A stretch of DNA of 64,000 bases from Mycobacterium lepraemurium (GTDB taxonomy: Bacteria > Actinomycetota > Actinomycetes > Mycobacteriales > Mycobacteriaceae), in contig CP021238.1 of assembly GCA_002291465.1 (NCBI GenBank), forward strand, positions 1,612,001 through 1,676,000, written 5' to 3'. Under the pieces are notes generated by a model that saw only the letters and a program-made list of their open reading frames with translations, was not told where the DNA came from and searched no databases. The position numbers and the translations under genes were made by a program. Positions 1 through 10,899 of the stretch are shown here, in pieces (positions within the stretch are counted from its first letter, which is position 1; each line of letters starts with the position of its first letter).

Positions 1-1697
1 GATGAGCAGCCGGGCCATGCTTTCCGCGCGCTCGCCATACCGCCCGATCCAGAACAGGTCGGACAGCACCCGCGGGGAGCTGACGGCCCAGGTGCCCGCG
101 GCCGTCTTCGCCGGCGGCTCCACGGCGGGCACGCCGACCGCCTCGGCCCGGGCCTGCTCGGTCGGACGCACCCAGACATCCTTGGCTGCAACGCTTTTCA
201 ACGTGTACGCGGCCCGGCCTGCGGCCAGCAGGTAGCCGATGCCGCCGATCATCGGGGCGTAGCCGCCGCGCTGGGCCGCGGTGAACAGCCGGATGCCGAC
301 CCCGGCCGACGACAACACGCCGGCGTGGTCGGTCGGCGCCGAGGAGAACTGCGGCAGCTCCTGGCCGATCCACTGCCACGGCGCCGTCTCGATCCGGGCC
401 GCCAGCTGGGCCAGCTGCCGCGACGAAAGCGCCGTCCCGACAAGAGTTTTCCCGCCCACCGTGGACTTCACCAGTAGCGACGCCAGATTGGCCAGCAGGT
501 GTGAACGTTCGGTGTCGATGCCGCCCCAGTAGACCGGCGCGCTGGGCAGCAGCAGCGTTTCGGACAGCAGGTGCTGCGCCATCGCCGGCAGGAAACGTTG
601 CAGCCCAGGGTTTCCAGAATTCCGCTGCCCAGGGTGTTGACGACGGTCACCGTCCCGCGATGCTGCGCCTCCACCAGGCCGGCCACCCCGAGCCGGGAGT
701 CGGCGCGCAAATCCAGCGGATCGCAATACTCGGCGTCGACCCGGCGCAGCACCATGTCGACGCGTTTCGGGGTGCCCAGCGAACGCATCCACACCATGCC
801 GTCGCGCACCACCAGGTCGGCGCTCTCCACCAGCGGGAAACCCAGCAGGGTGGCCAGATAGGCCTGGTCGAACGCCGTCTCGGAGTAGATGCCCGGCGAC
901 AGCACCACCACCACCGGGTCCTGGGCGACGTCGGGCGCCGCGTCGATCAGCGCCAGCCGCAGCGCTTGCGCGAACGGTGTGGTGGGCCGCGGCGCGATCC
1001 GCTCGTACAGGTCGGGAATCGCGTGCGCCACCACCCGCCGATCGGCCAGCGCGAGCCGATGCCCGAGGGAACCTGGGTGCGGTCGGCGTTGACGGCGAAG
1101 CCGCCGTCCGGGCGCCGGCTGACATCGCAGGCGTGCATGAAAAGCTGGTGACGGCCCGGGATTTCGATGCCGTTGGCGGCGCGCAGGTAGCTGGGATGGC
1201 CGAACAGCAGCTCCGGGGGGCAGCACGCCCTCGGTGAGCAGGCTGCGCGGCCCGTACAGGTCGGCCAGCACCGCGTCGAGCACCCGCGACCGCTGCAGCA
1301 GCCCGGCCTCCAGCGGCTCCCAGTCGGCCGCCGACAGCACGATCGGCAGGGTGTCCAGCTGCCAGGGCCGCGGCTCCTGGCCGCGGCCGCCGGGCTCGAC
1401 GTCGGTGTAGGCGATGCCGTCGTGGTCGATCAGGCCGCGGACCACCGAGCGCAGCCGGTCCAGCCCGGCGCGGCCGCGTTCGCCGATGGCGTCGGCCAGC
1501 TCGGTCCACGCCGGGCGCACCTTGCCGTCGGGGCCGACGAATTCGTCGTAGCCGCTCGCCGGGCCCTGCCGCAGGTCGAACAGCGCCTGCTGGGCCCGCG
1601 CCGCCCGGTACCCGGCCAGCAGGCGGTCGGCGTCGTAGGAGCCGCCGGCGGCCGCCGAGGGTCCACCGGTGCCGAATGTCTTGTCCGCAAACGCCAT
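1..1697 (-). pseudogene. Rv2567-like circularly permuted ATP-grasp / alpha-E protein, frameshifted, 3' end outside window
   Basis: The reading starts at ATG 1697 (MAFADKTFG) and runs off the left edge. It matches the mycobacterial family that joins a circularly permuted ATP-grasp region to an alpha-helical alpha-E region; Rv2567 is about 880 residues. Family members sit beside transglutaminase-like genes and are thought to be peptide-ligase-like, but the substrate is unknown. Three one-base events break it. A six-base G run at 1215-1220 has one base too many, a base is missing near 1053, and the T run at 611-613 is one short. The first two cancel, so about 55 residues are scrambled. The third throws the whole C-terminal part out of frame, and that part resumes as recognisable protein in another frame (LQRFLPAMAQHLL). 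ATG 1697 overlaps the upstream stop as TAATG. I infer a pseudogene. Confidence 0.8.
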
Positions 1698-2494
1698 TAC
1701 AGCTGCACGGTACGCACGCGGCGCGGTCGGGGGAGCCCGGCGGCGGCGCCACCTGGCCGCCGGACAGCTTGCGGTAGGCGTAGATCCCGACCAGGGCGGC
1801 GACCGGCGCAGCCAGCAGCAGCCCGACTCCACACGCCAGGGCTCCGACCACCACCAGCGCGAACTCGGCCAGCCACATCAGCAGGGCGTTGGCGAAGTTC
1901 GCGGTGACGGTGGAGAAGCTGGAGCTGAGTGCCTTGACGGCCGACTCCGACCGGTCGATGGCGTACGGGATGGTGAACTGGGCGAAGAGGCCCAGGATCA
2001 GGCCGGGCAGGAAGCACAGCGCCGAGGCGATCGAGGTGAGAATGCCGACCAGCAGCGCGGCCAGGAACACCATGCCGAAGTTGCGCGGCTTGAAGAACGA
2101 CCCGATGGTCACCGGGCGGCCGTCGGCCAGGTCGAGGCAGCCGGACAGGTAGGCGGATTGGGTGAACGCGCCCACCAGGTAGGCGACCAGGTAGCCCATC
2201 ACCCGCAGCGCCATCCCGCCGCCGTTGAGGTTCGCGGTGAAGGTGAAGTAGTCGTCGCCGGAGCTGCCGCCGGAGGTGCCGACGTCCTGGCTCAGCCCGA
2301 TCAGCGTGGAGGCACCGCCCAGCACCACCAGGTAGACCAGCGTCGGAACGATCAGCGCCACAGGGTTTTTGGTGAAGGCGTTCCACGCCCAGCCGAACGC
2401 CTCGCCCACGCTGAACGCGGGCTTGGGCGGGCCGTAGCCCGGGGGCGGGCCGTAGCCGGGCGGGGGTGCCCCGATATTCGGGGGGCTGGCTCAT
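1697..2494 (-). pseudogene. Rv2560-like proline/glycine-rich membrane protein, frameshifted near its start
   Basis: The protein begins [11 protein letters not shown] at ATG 2494 with a Pro/Gly/Tyr-rich head. A G run at 2462-2466 then carries one base too many (five; four restores the frame) and the frame is lost. In the restored frame the rest reads as a multi-pass membrane protein with at least four hydrophobic stretches (for example VALIVPTLVYLVVLGG and FALVVVGALACGVGLLL), ending near IYAYRKLSGG. The annotated stop at 1697-1699 lies in the original frame, so a second indel near 1720 is likely, but I cannot place it. It is divergent from rarA, as Rv2560 is from Rv2559c in M. tuberculosis. 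Function is unknown in the family. No protein of normal length is made unless recoding occurs. Confidence 0.65.
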
Positions 2495-2638
2495 GTCCGT
2501 CCTTGCTGTTGGATCTCCGCCGGCTCGACTTACCGGGAGGGAACGCGCACTGGATTCGGCAAACCGGAACTTAGCAAAGATGATGCCGGCGCGCGGGTTG
2601 ACGGCCGCGGGCCGGCTCACGCGTCGCCCCCTCGTGGT

Positions 2639-3991
2639 ATGCCTGAAGCCGTGTCCGACGGTCTGTTCGACCTGCCCGGCGCGCCGCTGCCGGGCGACCA
2701 CGGCCTGGGCGTGCCGGCCGGTGCGCCGCTGGCGGTCCGGATGCGCCCGGCGTCGCTGGACGAGGTGGTAGGGCAGGACCACCTGCTGGCCCCCGGGTCG
2801 CCGCTGCGCCGCCTGGTGGAGGGGTCGGGCGTGGCGTCGGCCATCCTGTACGGGCCGCCGGGCAGCGGCAAGACCACGCTGGCCGCGCTGATCCCCCAGG
2901 CGACCGGCCGCCGGTTCGAGGCGCTCTCGGCGCTGTCGGCGGGTGTCAAGGACGTGCGCGCGGTGATCGAGAGCGCGCGTACCGCGCTGCTGCGCGGCGA
3001 GCAGACCGTGCTGTTCATCGACGAGGTGCACCGGTTCTCCAAGACCCAGCAGGACGCCCTGCTGTCCGCGGTGGAGAACCGGGTGGTGCTGCTGGTGGCG
3101 GCCACCACGGAGAACCCGTCCTTCTCGGTGGTGGCGCCGCTGCTGTCCCGGTCGCTGATCCTGCAGCTGCGGCCGCTGAGCGCCGACGACATCCGCACCG
3201 TGGTGCGCCGCGCGATCGACGACCCGCGCGGCCTGGGCGGACGGGTCCCGGTCGCGCCCGAGGCCGTCGACCTGCTGGTGCGGCTGGCCGCCGGCGATGC
3301 CCGGCGGGCGCTGACGGCGCTGGAGGTGGCCGCCGAGGCCGGCGAATCGGTCACCGTGCAGACCGTCGAGCAGTCCCTGGACGAGGCCGCGGTGCGCTAC
3401 GACCGCGACGGCGACCAGCACTACGACGTGATCAGCGCCTTCATCAAATCGGTCCGCGGCTCGGACGTGGACGCCGCGCTGCACTATCTGGCCCGCATGC
3501 TGGTGGCGGGGGAGGACCCACGCTTCATCGCGCGCCGGCTGATGATCCTGGCTAGCGAGGACATCGGCATGGCCGACCCGACCGCGCTGCAGGTGGCGGT
3601 GGCGGCCGCGCAGACGGTGGCGCTGATCGGCATGCCCGAGGCGCAGCTCACCCTGGCGCACTGCACCGTCTATCTGGCAACCGTGCCGAAGTCCAACGCG
3701 GTCACCACCGCGCTGGGCGCGGCGATGAGCGACATCAAGGCCGGCAAGGCCGGCCTGGTGCCCGCGCACCTGCGCGACGGACACTATTCGGGTGCGGCGG
3801 CGCTGGGCCACGCCCAGGGCTACCAGTACTCCCACGACCACCCGGATGGTGTTGTGGCACAACAGTATCCGCCGGACGAGCTGGTCGGCGTCGACTACTA
3901 CCGGCCCACCGGCCGCGGCGCCGAGCGGGAGACAGCCGGGCGGCTGGACCGGCTGCGCGCGATCATCCGCAACAAGAGGGGACGGTCATGA
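2639..3991 (+). CDS. rarA: Replication-associated recombination AAA+ ATPase RarA (MgsA)
   Basis: Rv2559c family ATPase that acts at stalled replication forks in the cytoplasm. At 450 residues it has the usual length. Walker A is GPPGSGKT at residues 72-79, Walker B is LFIDEVH at 125-131, and the sensor region [17 protein letters not shown] follows. The C-terminal half carries the clamp-loader-like helical domains, with [18 protein letters not shown] as a hallmark. The start at 2639 (ATG) gives [14 protein letters not shown]; a GTG at 2651 is also possible. The gene is intact, unlike its divergent neighbour, and its stop overlaps the next start as ATGA, so the two are probably co-transcribed. 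Confidence 0.93.
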   Translation: MPEAVSDGLFDLPGAPLPGDHGLGVPAGAPLAVRMRPASLDEVVGQDHLLAPGSPLRRLVEGSGVASAILYGPPGSGKTTLAALIPQATGRRFEALSALSAGVKDVRAVIESARTALLRGEQTVLFIDEVHRFSKTQQDALLSAVENRVVLLVAATTENPSFSVVAPLLSRSLILQLRPLSADDIRTVVRRAIDDPRGLGGRVPVAPEAVDLLVRLAAGDARRALTALEVAAEAGESVTVQTVEQSLDEAAVRYDRDGDQHYDVISAFIKSVRGSDVDAALHYLARMLVAGEDPRFIARRLMILASEDIGMADPTALQVAVAAAQTVALIGMPEAQLTLAHCTVYLATVPKSNAVTTALGAAMSDIKAGKAGLVPAHLRDGHYSGAAALGHAQGYQYSHDHPDGVVAQQYPPDELVGVDYYRPTGRGAERETAGRLDRLRAIIRNKRGRS

Positions 3992-4323
3992 AAGTCTTCA
4001 CCGACGAGGAGACGGGCCGGCTGCTGACCACCGCCAAGCCCTACAGCGTCGTCATCCTCAAGCGCGGCCCCGGGTTCGGCGACGAGTCAGCGGCCGGCGT
4101 GATCTGGGAGCACGGCCGGCGCAATTTCGGGCTGCGCGACGACGGCGTGCTCGCGGTGGTGCTGCCGGCCAGCGACGGGTCCGACGTCTGCGGCGTCGGG
4201 GTGTTCGCGGCGACGGTCGACGAGACCACCCGGATCATGGGCGAGGACCCCGGGGTCGCGGCGGGCGTCTTCACCTACGAGGTGCACGCCTGCCGCGGGT
4301 TCCCCGGAGGTGCCTTGCCCTAG
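3988..4323 (+). CDS. YCII-like small conserved protein downstream of rarA
   Basis: A 111-residue protein beginning [10 protein letters not shown]. The stretch [12 protein letters not shown] and the tail [20 protein letters not shown] resemble the YCII/ferredoxin-like dimeric alpha-beta fold, where members carry a strand-1 ILKxGP segment and an end segment describing a strand and 'hpwrgf'-like motif. No catalytic assignment is possible. It starts inside the rarA stop (ATGA overlap), implying translational coupling. Its stop TAG (4321-4323) shares the palindrome CTAG with the stop of the convergent Rv2558-type gene. I am fairly sure it is a real gene and less sure of the fold. Confidence 0.75.
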   Translation: MKVFTDEETGRLLTTAKPYSVVILKRGPGFGDESAAGVIWEHGRRNFGLRDDGVLAVVLPASDGSDVCGVGVFAATVDETTRIMGEDPGVAAGVFTYEVHACRGFPGGALP

Positions 4324-5053
4324 ACCAGCTCGGGCACCCGCAGGTGGGCGATCGCCAGCTCGAACTCGGCGACGTCGATCACCTCGGCGCCCAGCTCGCG
4401 CACCCGCCTGCTGTGCAGCTCGGTGGCCCGGTCGCGGTTGCGGGCCATCGCGTCCATCGAGTCGAACGTCGAGCAGGCCACGGCCCGGCGGCAGGCCGGG
4501 TGGTCGACCATCAGGCTGGCGCTGCAGAACCCGTCGAGCTGCTCGAGCTCGGGCAGCACCGAGGACCGGTAGAACTCCAGCGACCGGCTGAGCTGGTCGG
4601 GCACCACCTTGAGTCGGGTGGCGCGCACGCAGGCGCCGTCCCGGGACGGGTGGTCACGGTGCAGCCGCGCGATGTCCCACTCCTCGACCCGTGCGCTGCC
4701 GTCGAACATCAGCGCGGCCCTGTCCCGGATGGGCGCCACCCGCGCGGCGCTGCCCCGCATGGCGTCGATCGACTCCCACGAGCTGGTGGCGATGCAGGTG
4801 CCGGACTGTCGGTCCACCAACAGCGACAGCCCCACGCACCCGTCGATCTCGGTCAGGGCGGGCATGACGACATCGCGAACGTGCGCAATTCCGATGTCGA
4901 TCGACAGGGGTTGCGCCTGGATGGTGGTAGAGCGTGCGTATACGGTCGACCCCTTCCGTGTCGGGGTGGCACCCCGGTGGCGCCACCAGTCCCACCAGTT
5001 ACCTTTCCTCTCACCGGTGGCGGCCCGCCATGCCCAAATGTGGTCGCGCTCAC
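4320..5053 (-). pseudogene. Rv2557/Rv2558-type conserved protein with a 5' frameshift
   Basis: From about residue 33 onward the protein follows Rv2558 closely ([18 protein letters not shown] through [14 protein letters not shown]) and contains two repeats of a roughly 90-residue dimeric-barrel-like unit, each with a DGxxSxSLxVD core. In M. tuberculosis the pair Rv2557/Rv2558 is reported as starvation-induced; function is unknown. The N-terminal part ([15 protein letters not shown]) is in a different frame that starts with GTG 5053. The two frames join if the C run at 4950-4953 had one more base. In the main frame no ATG or GTG lies close upstream, which supports a frameshift over a different start. 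An internal start could still yield a shorter product, so loss of function is probable rather than certain. Confidence 0.6.
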
Positions 5054-5097
5054 AAACGATTGGCTGGTCGCGACGACCGCGCCGTAGGCTGGTTCGA

Positions 5098-5499
5098 ATG
5101 CATACCGATGTGTTGGACGTGTACACCTCCCGTCGCCGCATCGTCGATCTCACCGAGGCGGTGCGCGGGTTCTGCTGGTCCCGCGGTGACGGCCTGTGCA
5201 ACGTGCTCGTACCGCACGCGACGGCCGGGGTGGCCGTCATCGAGACGGGCGCTGGCTCCGACGGCGACCTGGTCGACACGCTGGAGCGGCTGCTGCCCCG
5301 CGACGACCGGTACCGGTACGCGCACGGCTCCCCGGGCCACGGCGCCGACCACGTGCTGCCGGCTCTGGTCGCGCCGTCCGTGACGGTCCCGGTTTCGGCG
5401 GGGGAGCCGATGCTGGGCACCTGGCAGAGCATCGTGCTGGTCGACCTCAACCGCGACAACCCTCAACGCTCCGTGCGGCTGAGCTTTTTGGAGGGCTAG
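5098..5499 (+). CDS. YjbQ/UPF0047 family protein (Rv2556c-like)
   Basis: A 133-residue protein, the usual size of this widespread single-domain family whose members have thiamin-phosphate-synthase-like side activity in some bacteria. It begins [13 protein letters not shown]. The conserved family pieces [14 protein letters not shown], the acidic turn around [20 protein letters not shown] and [15 protein letters not shown] are all present, including the HxxxGxxHV-like histidines. It sits 83 bp before alaS on the same strand, as Rv2556c does with alaS. The physiological role is not known. Confidence 0.88.
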   Translation: MHTDVLDVYTSRRRIVDLTEAVRGFCWSRGDGLCNVLVPHATAGVAVIETGAGSDGDLVDTLERLLPRDDRYRYAHGSPGHGADHVLPALVAPSVTVPVSAGEPMLGTWQSIVLVDLNRDNPQRSVRLSFLEG

Positions 5500-5582
5500 C
5501 GGCGCGGTGGTCCGATATTCCAGCGAATAGGCTGGGATTACACGTCAACGCAGAAAAGTAGCGGGAAGAAGCGGGCTGGAAA

Positions 5583-8285
5583 GTGCAGACACACGAGATC
5601 AGGAAGCGATTTCTTGATCACTTCGTGAAGGCGGGCCACACCGAGGTGCCGAGCGCGTCGGTGATCCTCGACGACCCCAACCTGCTGTTCGTCAACGCGG
5701 GCATGGTCCAGTTCGTGCCCTACTTCCTGGGCGCGCGCACGCCGCCGTACCCGGCGGCCACCAGCATCCAGAAGTGCATCCGCACCCCCGACATCGACGA
5801 GGTCGGCATCACCACCCGGCACAACACCTTCTTCCAGATGGCCGGCAACTTCTCGTTCGGCGACTACTTCAAGCGCGAGGCCATCGAACTGGCGTGGACC
5901 TTGCTGACGGGCAGCGTCGAGCAGGGCGGCTACGGCCTTGACCCCGAACGCATCTGGACGACGGTCTACTTCGACGACGACGAGGCCGTGCGGCTGTGGC
6001 AGGAGATCGCCGGGCTGCCCGCGGAGCGCATCCAGCGCCGCGGCATGGAGGACAACTACTGGTCGATGGGCATCCCCGGCCCGTGCGGCCCGTCCTCGGA
6101 GATCTACTACGACCGCGGCGAGGAGTTCGGCGTGGGCGGCGGGCCGATCGCCAACGAGGACCGCTACGTCGAGCTGTGGAACCTGGTTTTCATGCAGAGC
6201 GAGCGCGGCGAGGGCACCTCCAAGACCGACTTCGAGATCCTGGGGCCGTTGCCGCGCAAGAACATCGACACCGGCATGGGTGTGGAGCGGGTCGCGTTCG
6301 TGCTGCAGGGCATGCACAACGTCTACGAGACCGACCTGCTGCGGCCCGTCATCGACGCGGTCGCCGGCCGCGCCCCGCGACCCTACGATGCCGGCAACCA
6401 CGACGACGACGTGCGCTACCGGATCATTGCCGACCACAGCCGCACCGCGGCCATCCTGATCGGCGACGGCGTCACCCCGGACAACGACGGCCGCGGCTAC
6501 GTGCTGCGCCGGCTGCTGCGCCGGGTCATCCGCTCGGCCAGGCTGCTCGACATCGAGGGGCCCATCGTCGGTGACCTGATGGCCACCGTGCGCGACGCGA
6601 TGGGCCCGTCGTATCCCGAACTGGTCACCGACTTCGACCGGATCGCCCGCATCGCCGTCGCCGAGGAGACCGTGTTCAACCGCACCTTGGCGGCCGGCTC
6701 CAAACTGTTCGACGAAGTGGCCAGCACCGCCAAAGCCACGGGGAAGAAATCGATTTCGGGCTCCGACGCGTTCACGTTGCACGACACCTACGGGTTCCCG
6801 ATCGAACTCACGCTGGAGATGGCGTCCGAGGCCGGGCTGCAGGTGGACGAGGTGGGCTTCCGCGAGCTGATGGCCGAGCAGCGCCGCCGGGCCAAGGCCG
6901 ACGCCGCCGCCCGCAAGCACGCGCACGCCGACCTGACCGCGTATCGCGAACTGGTCGACGCCGGACCCACCGAGTTCACCGGTTTCGACGAATTATCCTC
7001 GGAGGCAAGGATTCTGGGGATATTCGTGGACGGCAAACGGGTTCCGGTGGTCACCCACGGCGGCGACGGCGCGGACCGGGTCGAGCTGGTGCTGGACCGC
7101 ACCCCGCTCTACGCCGAGTCCGGCGGGCAGATCGCCGACGAGGGCACCATCAGCGGCACCGGCGCCGGCGAGAGCGCCCGGGCCGACGTCACCGACGTGC
7201 AGAAGATCGCCAAAACCCTGTGGGTGCACCGGGTCAGCGTCGAGTCCGGTGAATTCGTCGAGGGCGACACCGTGATCGCCGCGGTCGACCCGCAGTGGCG
7301 CCGCGGCGCCACCCAGGGCCACTCGGGCACCCACATGGTGCACGCCGCGCTGCGACAAGTGCTGGGGCCCAACGCCGTTCAGGCGGGCTCCCTGAACCGC
7401 CCGGGCTACCTGCGTTTCGACTTCAACTGGCAGGGCCCGCTGACCGAGGAGCAGCGCACCCAGATCGAAGAGGTGACCAACCAGGCCGTGCAGGCCGACT
7501 TCGAGGTGCACACCTTCACCGAGCAGCTGGAGAAGGCCAAGGCGATGGGGGCCATCACGCTGTTCGGCGAGAGCTACCCCGAGCAGGTGCGGGTGGTGGA
7601 GATCGGCGGCCCGTTCTCGCTGGAGCTCTGCGGCGGTACGCACGTGCACAACTCCGCGCAGATCGGGCCGGTGACCATCCTGGGCGAATCCTCGGTCGGC
7701 TCCGGGGTGCGCCGGGTGGAGGCCTACGTCGGGCTGGACTCGTTCCGGCACCTGGCCAAGGAACGCGCGCTGATGGCGGGGCTGGCGTCGTCGCTGAAGG
7801 TGCCGTCGGAGGAGGTGCCGGCCCGGGTGGCCAACCTCGTGGAGCGGCTGCGGGCCGCGGAGAAGGAACTCGAGCGGCTGCGGCTGGCCTCCGCGCGGGC
7901 CGCGGCCGGCAACGCCGCCGCCGGTGCGGAGCGGATCGGTAATGTCCGCGTGGTGGCGCAGCGGATGTCCGGCGGGATGACGGCGGCCGACCTGCGCTCG
8001 CTGGTCGGCGACATCGGCGGCAAGCTGGGCAGCGATCCCGCCGTGGTCGCGCTGATCGCCGAGGGTGAGGGCGGGTCGGTGCCGTACGCCGTCGCCGCCA
8101 ACCCCGCCGCCCAGGATCTCGGCATCCGGGCCAACGACCTGGTCAAGCAGCTGGCGGCGCCGGTCGACGGGCGCGGCGGCGGCAAGGCGGACCTGGCGCA
8201 GGGATCGGGCAAGGATCCGGCCGGCATCGACGCGGCGCTGGACGCCGTACGTTCCGAGATCGCCGCGATAGCGCGGGTCGGTTGA
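5583..8285 (+). CDS. alaS: Alanyl-tRNA synthetase
   Basis: Charges tRNA-Ala in the cytoplasm. 900 residues, full length, with the GTG start at 5583 ([19 protein letters not shown]). The class II catalytic core is N-terminal, with the motif-2 region around [20 protein letters not shown]. The editing domain carries the zinc-binding pair HSGTH (580-584) and CGGTH (683-687), and the C-Ala domain follows with its coiled region near residues 750-790. No frameshift occurs across 2.7 kb. The arrangement yjbQ-alaS-ruvX-mltG-aroE is the standard mycobacterial order. Confidence 0.97.
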   Translation: MQTHEIRKRFLDHFVKAGHTEVPSASVILDDPNLLFVNAGMVQFVPYFLGARTPPYPAATSIQKCIRTPDIDEVGITTRHNTFFQMAGNFSFGDYFKREAIELAWTLLTGSVEQGGYGLDPERIWTTVYFDDDEAVRLWQEIAGLPAERIQRRGMEDNYWSMGIPGPCGPSSEIYYDRGEEFGVGGGPIANEDRYVELWNLVFMQSERGEGTSKTDFEILGPLPRKNIDTGMGVERVAFVLQGMHNVYETDLLRPVIDAVAGRAPRPYDAGNHDDDVRYRIIADHSRTAAILIGDGVTPDNDGRGYVLRRLLRRVIRSARLLDIEGPIVGDLMATVRDAMGPSYPELVTDFDRIARIAVAEETVFNRTLAAGSKLFDEVASTAKATGKKSISGSDAFTLHDTYGFPIELTLEMASEAGLQVDEVGFRELMAEQRRRAKADAAARKHAHADLTAYRELVDAGPTEFTGFDELSSEARILGIFVDGKRVPVVTHGGDGADRVELVLDRTPLYAESGGQIADEGTISGTGAGESARADVTDVQKIAKTLWVHRVSVESGEFVEGDTVIAAVDPQWRRGATQGHSGTHMVHAALRQVLGPNAVQAGSLNRPGYLRFDFNWQGPLTEEQRTQIEEVTNQAVQADFEVHTFTEQLEKAKAMGAITLFGESYPEQVRVVEIGGPFSLELCGGTHVHNSAQIGPVTILGESSVGSGVRRVEAYVGLDSFRHLAKERALMAGLASSLKVPSEEVPARVANLVERLRAAEKELERLRLASARAAAGNAAAGAERIGNVRVVAQRMSGGMTAADLRSLVGDIGGKLGSDPAVVALIAEGEGGSVPYAVAANPAAQDLGIRANDLVKQLAAPVDGRGGGKADLAQGSGKDPAGIDAALDAVRSEIAAIARVG

Positions 8286-8789
8286 GTGGTCTTGACACAG
8301 CACCGCGTCCCCGACCGGCCTGGCGACCCTGACCAGGACCCCGGCCGGGGCCGGCGGCTCGGCATCGACGTGGGCAGCGTGCGCATCGGGGTGGCCTGCA
8401 GCGACCCCGACGCCGTGCTGGCCACCCCGGTGGAGACCGTACGCCGCGACCGCTCCGGCAAACACCTGCGCCGGCTGGCGGTGCTGGTCACCGAGCTCGG
8501 GGCCGTCGAGGTCGTCGTCGGGCTACCGCGCACCCTGGCCGACCGTACCGGCGCGTCGGCGCTGGACGCCATCGACCTGGCCGACCAGTTGGCCCGGCGG
8601 ATCGCGCCCACCCCGGTGCGGCTGGCCGACGAGCGGCTGACCACCGTGGCCGCGCAGCGCTCGCTGCGCGCCGCCGGGGTGCGGGCCAGGGCGCAGCGCG
8701 CGGTGATCGACCAGGCGGCGGCGGTGGCCATCCTGCAGAGCTGGCTGGACCAGCGCTGCGCGGCGGCCCGGGTGGCCGGCGATGGTTGA
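8286..8789 (+). CDS. ruvX: Holliday-junction-resolvase-fold protein RuvX/YqgF
   Basis: RNase-H-fold nuclease family (Rv2554c), implicated in pre-16S rRNA 5' processing and also in Holliday junction resolution. 167 residues from GTG 8286, immediately after the alaS stop. The hallmark [19 protein letters not shown] carries the first acidic residue. [15 protein letters not shown] and the late [17 protein letters not shown] supply the remaining active-site strands, and the C-terminal segment [16 protein letters not shown] completes the fold. It overlaps mltG by 8 bp. Confidence 0.93.
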   Translation: MVLTQHRVPDRPGDPDQDPGRGRRLGIDVGSVRIGVACSDPDAVLATPVETVRRDRSGKHLRRLAVLVTELGAVEVVVGLPRTLADRTGASALDAIDLADQLARRIAPTPVRLADERLTTVAAQRSLRAAGVRARAQRAVIDQAAAVAILQSWLDQRCAAARVAGDG

Positions 8790-10029
8790 CAGCGCCCGCC
8801 GCGAGCGCGCCGAGCCCGAGGCGGTGGGACCGCCCCGGCGCAGGTCCAGCCGGATGGCCCGGAACAGGGACGAGCGGGGCCGGCGCCGGCGGCGCTTCGC
8901 CCTGCGCGCCGCCCTGGCGCTGCTGGTCGTGGTGGTGCTGGCCGGGGTGTTCGCCGGCGGCAGGCTGTGGCACACCGTGTTCGGACCGGGCGACGACTAC
9001 AGCGGCAGCGGCAAGCGCGACCTGGTGATCCAGATCCAGGCGGGCGACTCCACCACCATGGTCGGTGAGACGCTGCACAACCAGCACGTGGTCAAGACGG
9101 TGCGGGCGTTCGTCGACGCCGCGCACGGCAACAGCAAGATCGACTCCATCCAGCCCGGCTTCTACCGGATGCGCACCGAGATCCCGGCCTCCGACGCCGT
9201 CGCCCGGCTGGCCGACCCCAACAGCCGGGTGGGCCGGCTGGTCATCCCGGAGGGCCGTCAGCTCGACGACACCACCGACATGAAGACCAACAAGGTCAAC
9301 CCCGGCATCTTCACCCTGATCTCCCAGGCCACCTGCGTGGACCTGGACGGCGACCGGCGCTGCGTGCCGGTGCAGCAGCTGCGCGCGGCCGCGACCAACA
9401 GCACCACCGCGGCGCTGTCGGTGCCGCCATGGGCGCTGGAACCGGTTAACGAGCTGGGCAGGGACCATCGTCGGATCGAGGGGCTGATCGCGCCGGGCAC
9501 CGTCAACGTCGACCCGTCGGCGTCCCCGGAGAGCATCCTGGCCGGGCTGATCAGCGCCGGGGTCGAGGAGTACCTGAAGTCCGGGCTGGTGGACACCGCC
9601 CAGGCGATGGGCCTGTCGCCCTACGACATCCTGGTGATGGCGTCGCTGGTGCAGCAGGAATCCAACACCCCGGACTTCGCCAAGGTCGCGCAGGTGATCT
9701 ACAACCGGCTGCACGCCCACCACACGCTGGAATTCGACTCGACGGTCAACTACCCGCTGGACCGCCGCGAGGTGGCCACCAGCGACGCCGACCGGGGCCA
9801 GAAGACGCCGTGGAACACCTACGTGTCGCAGGGCCTGCCGGCCACCGCGATCTGTTCGCCCGGCATCGACGCGCTGCACGCTGCCGAGCACCCCGCGCCG
9901 GGGGACTGGCTCTACTTCGTCACCATCGACGCCGCCGGGACGACGCTGTTCACCAAGGATTATCAGCAGCACCTGGCCAACATCGAGCTGGCTAAGCACA
10001 ACGGTGTCCTCGACAGCACCCCCCGCTAG
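8782..10029 (+). CDS. mltG: Endolytic murein transglycosylase MltG (YceG-like)
   Basis: Cleaves nascent glycan strands at the outer face of the membrane and so ends peptidoglycan polymerisation (Rv2553c homologue). 415 residues. An Arg-rich cytoplasmic head (residues 1-39) is followed by one transmembrane segment (about 40-60) and then the extracytoplasmic LysM-like and YceG domains. The catalytic glutamate is E293 in ASLVQQES, followed by the usual YNRL and DSTVNY motifs and [18 protein letters not shown] 8782 lies inside ruvX, and the gene overlaps aroE by 26 bp, so the cluster is probably one transcript. Confidence 0.94.
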   Translation: MVDSARRERAEPEAVGPPRRRSSRMARNRDERGRRRRRFALRAALALLVVVVLAGVFAGGRLWHTVFGPGDDYSGSGKRDLVIQIQAGDSTTMVGETLHNQHVVKTVRAFVDAAHGNSKIDSIQPGFYRMRTEIPASDAVARLADPNSRVGRLVIPEGRQLDDTTDMKTNKVNPGIFTLISQATCVDLDGDRRCVPVQQLRAAATNSTTAALSVPPWALEPVNELGRDHRRIEGLIAPGTVNVDPSASPESILAGLISAGVEEYLKSGLVDTAQAMGLSPYDILVMASLVQQESNTPDFAKVAQVIYNRLHAHHTLEFDSTVNYPLDRREVATSDADRGQKTPWNTYVSQGLPATAICSPGIDALHAAEHPAPGDWLYFVTIDAAGTTLFTKDYQQHLANIELAKHNGVLDSTPR

Positions 10030-10888
10030 CGGCGATCGCAAGCGCGGCGAAGCCGGGCGCAGCGGGTCGCCGCCCGGTCAAGCCGTCGGGCCCCGGAGGG
10101 CGGCCGTGCTGGGCAAGCCGATCGCCCACTCGAAATCCCCGCAGCTGCACCTGGCCGCCTACCGCGCGCTGGGCCTGCACGACTGGACCTACGAGCGCAT
10201 CGAATGCAACGCCGACCAGCTGCCCGGCTTGGTCGGCGGGTTCGGGCCCGAGTGGGTCGGGGTGTCGGTGACTATGCCGGGCAAGTTCGCCGCGCTGCGC
10301 TTCGCCGACGAGCGCACCGAGCGGGTGCGGCGGGTGGGATCGGCCAACACCCTGGTGCGCACCGCGACGGGCTGGCGGGCCGACAACACCGACATCGACG
10401 GCGTCGCCGGCGCACTGGGCGCCGCTTCGGGATGGGCGCTGGTCTGTGGATCGGGCGGCACCGCGCCGGCGGCCGTCGCGGGCCTGGCCCAGCTGGGCGT
10501 CGCCGGCATCACCGTGGTGGCCCGCAACCCCGACAAGGCGGCCCGGCTGGTGCGCCTCGGCGACGAGCTGGGCGTGCCGACCCGGTTCTGCGCCCTGGAC
10601 GGCGCGGGGCTGGCCGACGAGGCGGCCGCGGCCGAGGTGCTGGTCAGCACCCTGCCGGCGGAGGTGGCCGAACGCTATGCCGGCACCCTGGCCCGCGTCG
10701 GTGTGCTGCTCGACGCCGTCTACGACCCCTGGCCCACCCCGCTGGCCGCCGCGGTGAGCGACGCCGGCGGCCGGGTGATCAGCGGCATGCAGATGCTGCT
10801 GCACCAGGCCTTCGCCCAGGTGGAACAGTTCACCGGGCTGCCCGCCCCGTGCGAAGCGATGACTTGCGCGGCAGCCGAAGCAGATTAG
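10004..10888 (+). CDS. aroE: Shikimate 5-dehydrogenase
   Basis: Reduces 3-dehydroshikimate to shikimate with NADPH, the fourth step of the shikimate pathway. 294 residues from GTG 10004, which includes about 30 extra N-terminal residues; the conserved protein begins near RRAAVLGKPIAHSKSPQLH. The catalytic lysine is K94 in VTMPGKFAAL, the partner acidic motif is ADNTDIDG, the nucleotide site is CGSGGTAPA, and the C-terminal GMQMLLHQAF is standard. A later start, clear of mltG, is possible. The gene ends inside the loop of a strong inverted repeat (10865-10899). Confidence 0.94.
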   Translation: MSSTAPPASGDRKRGEAGRSGSPPGQAVGPRRAAVLGKPIAHSKSPQLHLAAYRALGLHDWTYERIECNADQLPGLVGGFGPEWVGVSVTMPGKFAALRFADERTERVRRVGSANTLVRTATGWRADNTDIDGVAGALGAASGWALVCGSGGTAPAAVAGLAQLGVAGITVVARNPDKAARLVRLGDELGVPTRFCALDGAGLADEAAAAEVLVSTLPAEVAERYAGTLARVGVLLDAVYDPWPTPLAAAVSDAGGRVISGMQMLLHQAFAQVEQFTGLPAPCEAMTCAAAEAD

Positions 10889-10899
10889 CCTGCCGCGCA
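10865..10899 (+). terminator. 10-bp inverted repeat spanning the aroE stop and ending at the next start codon
   Basis: TGCGCGGCAG (10865-10874) and CTGCCGCGCA (10890-10899) are exact reverse complements separated by 15 bases that contain the aroE stop codon. The last base of the right arm is the A of the ATG of the following gene. There is no T tract. It could attenuate transcription or hide the start codon of the downstream gene in mRNA. The perfect repeat is seen; the role is inferred. Confidence 0.5.

Noticed and set aside
1-2494. Explanation of the left-end frameshifts as an ordinary alternative start or programmed frameshift
   Set aside because: The affected runs differ in base, direction and number, with no slippery heptamer or downstream structure common to them, so programmed recoding is unlikely.
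5500-5582. Possible T-box or other riboswitch before alaS
   Set aside because: The gap is only 83 bp and shows no T-box sequence or terminator/antiterminator pair.
10004-10029. mltG-aroE overlap as a frameshifted fusion
   Set aside because: Both proteins are complete in their own frames. The 26-bp overlap depends only on using the upstream GTG for aroE.
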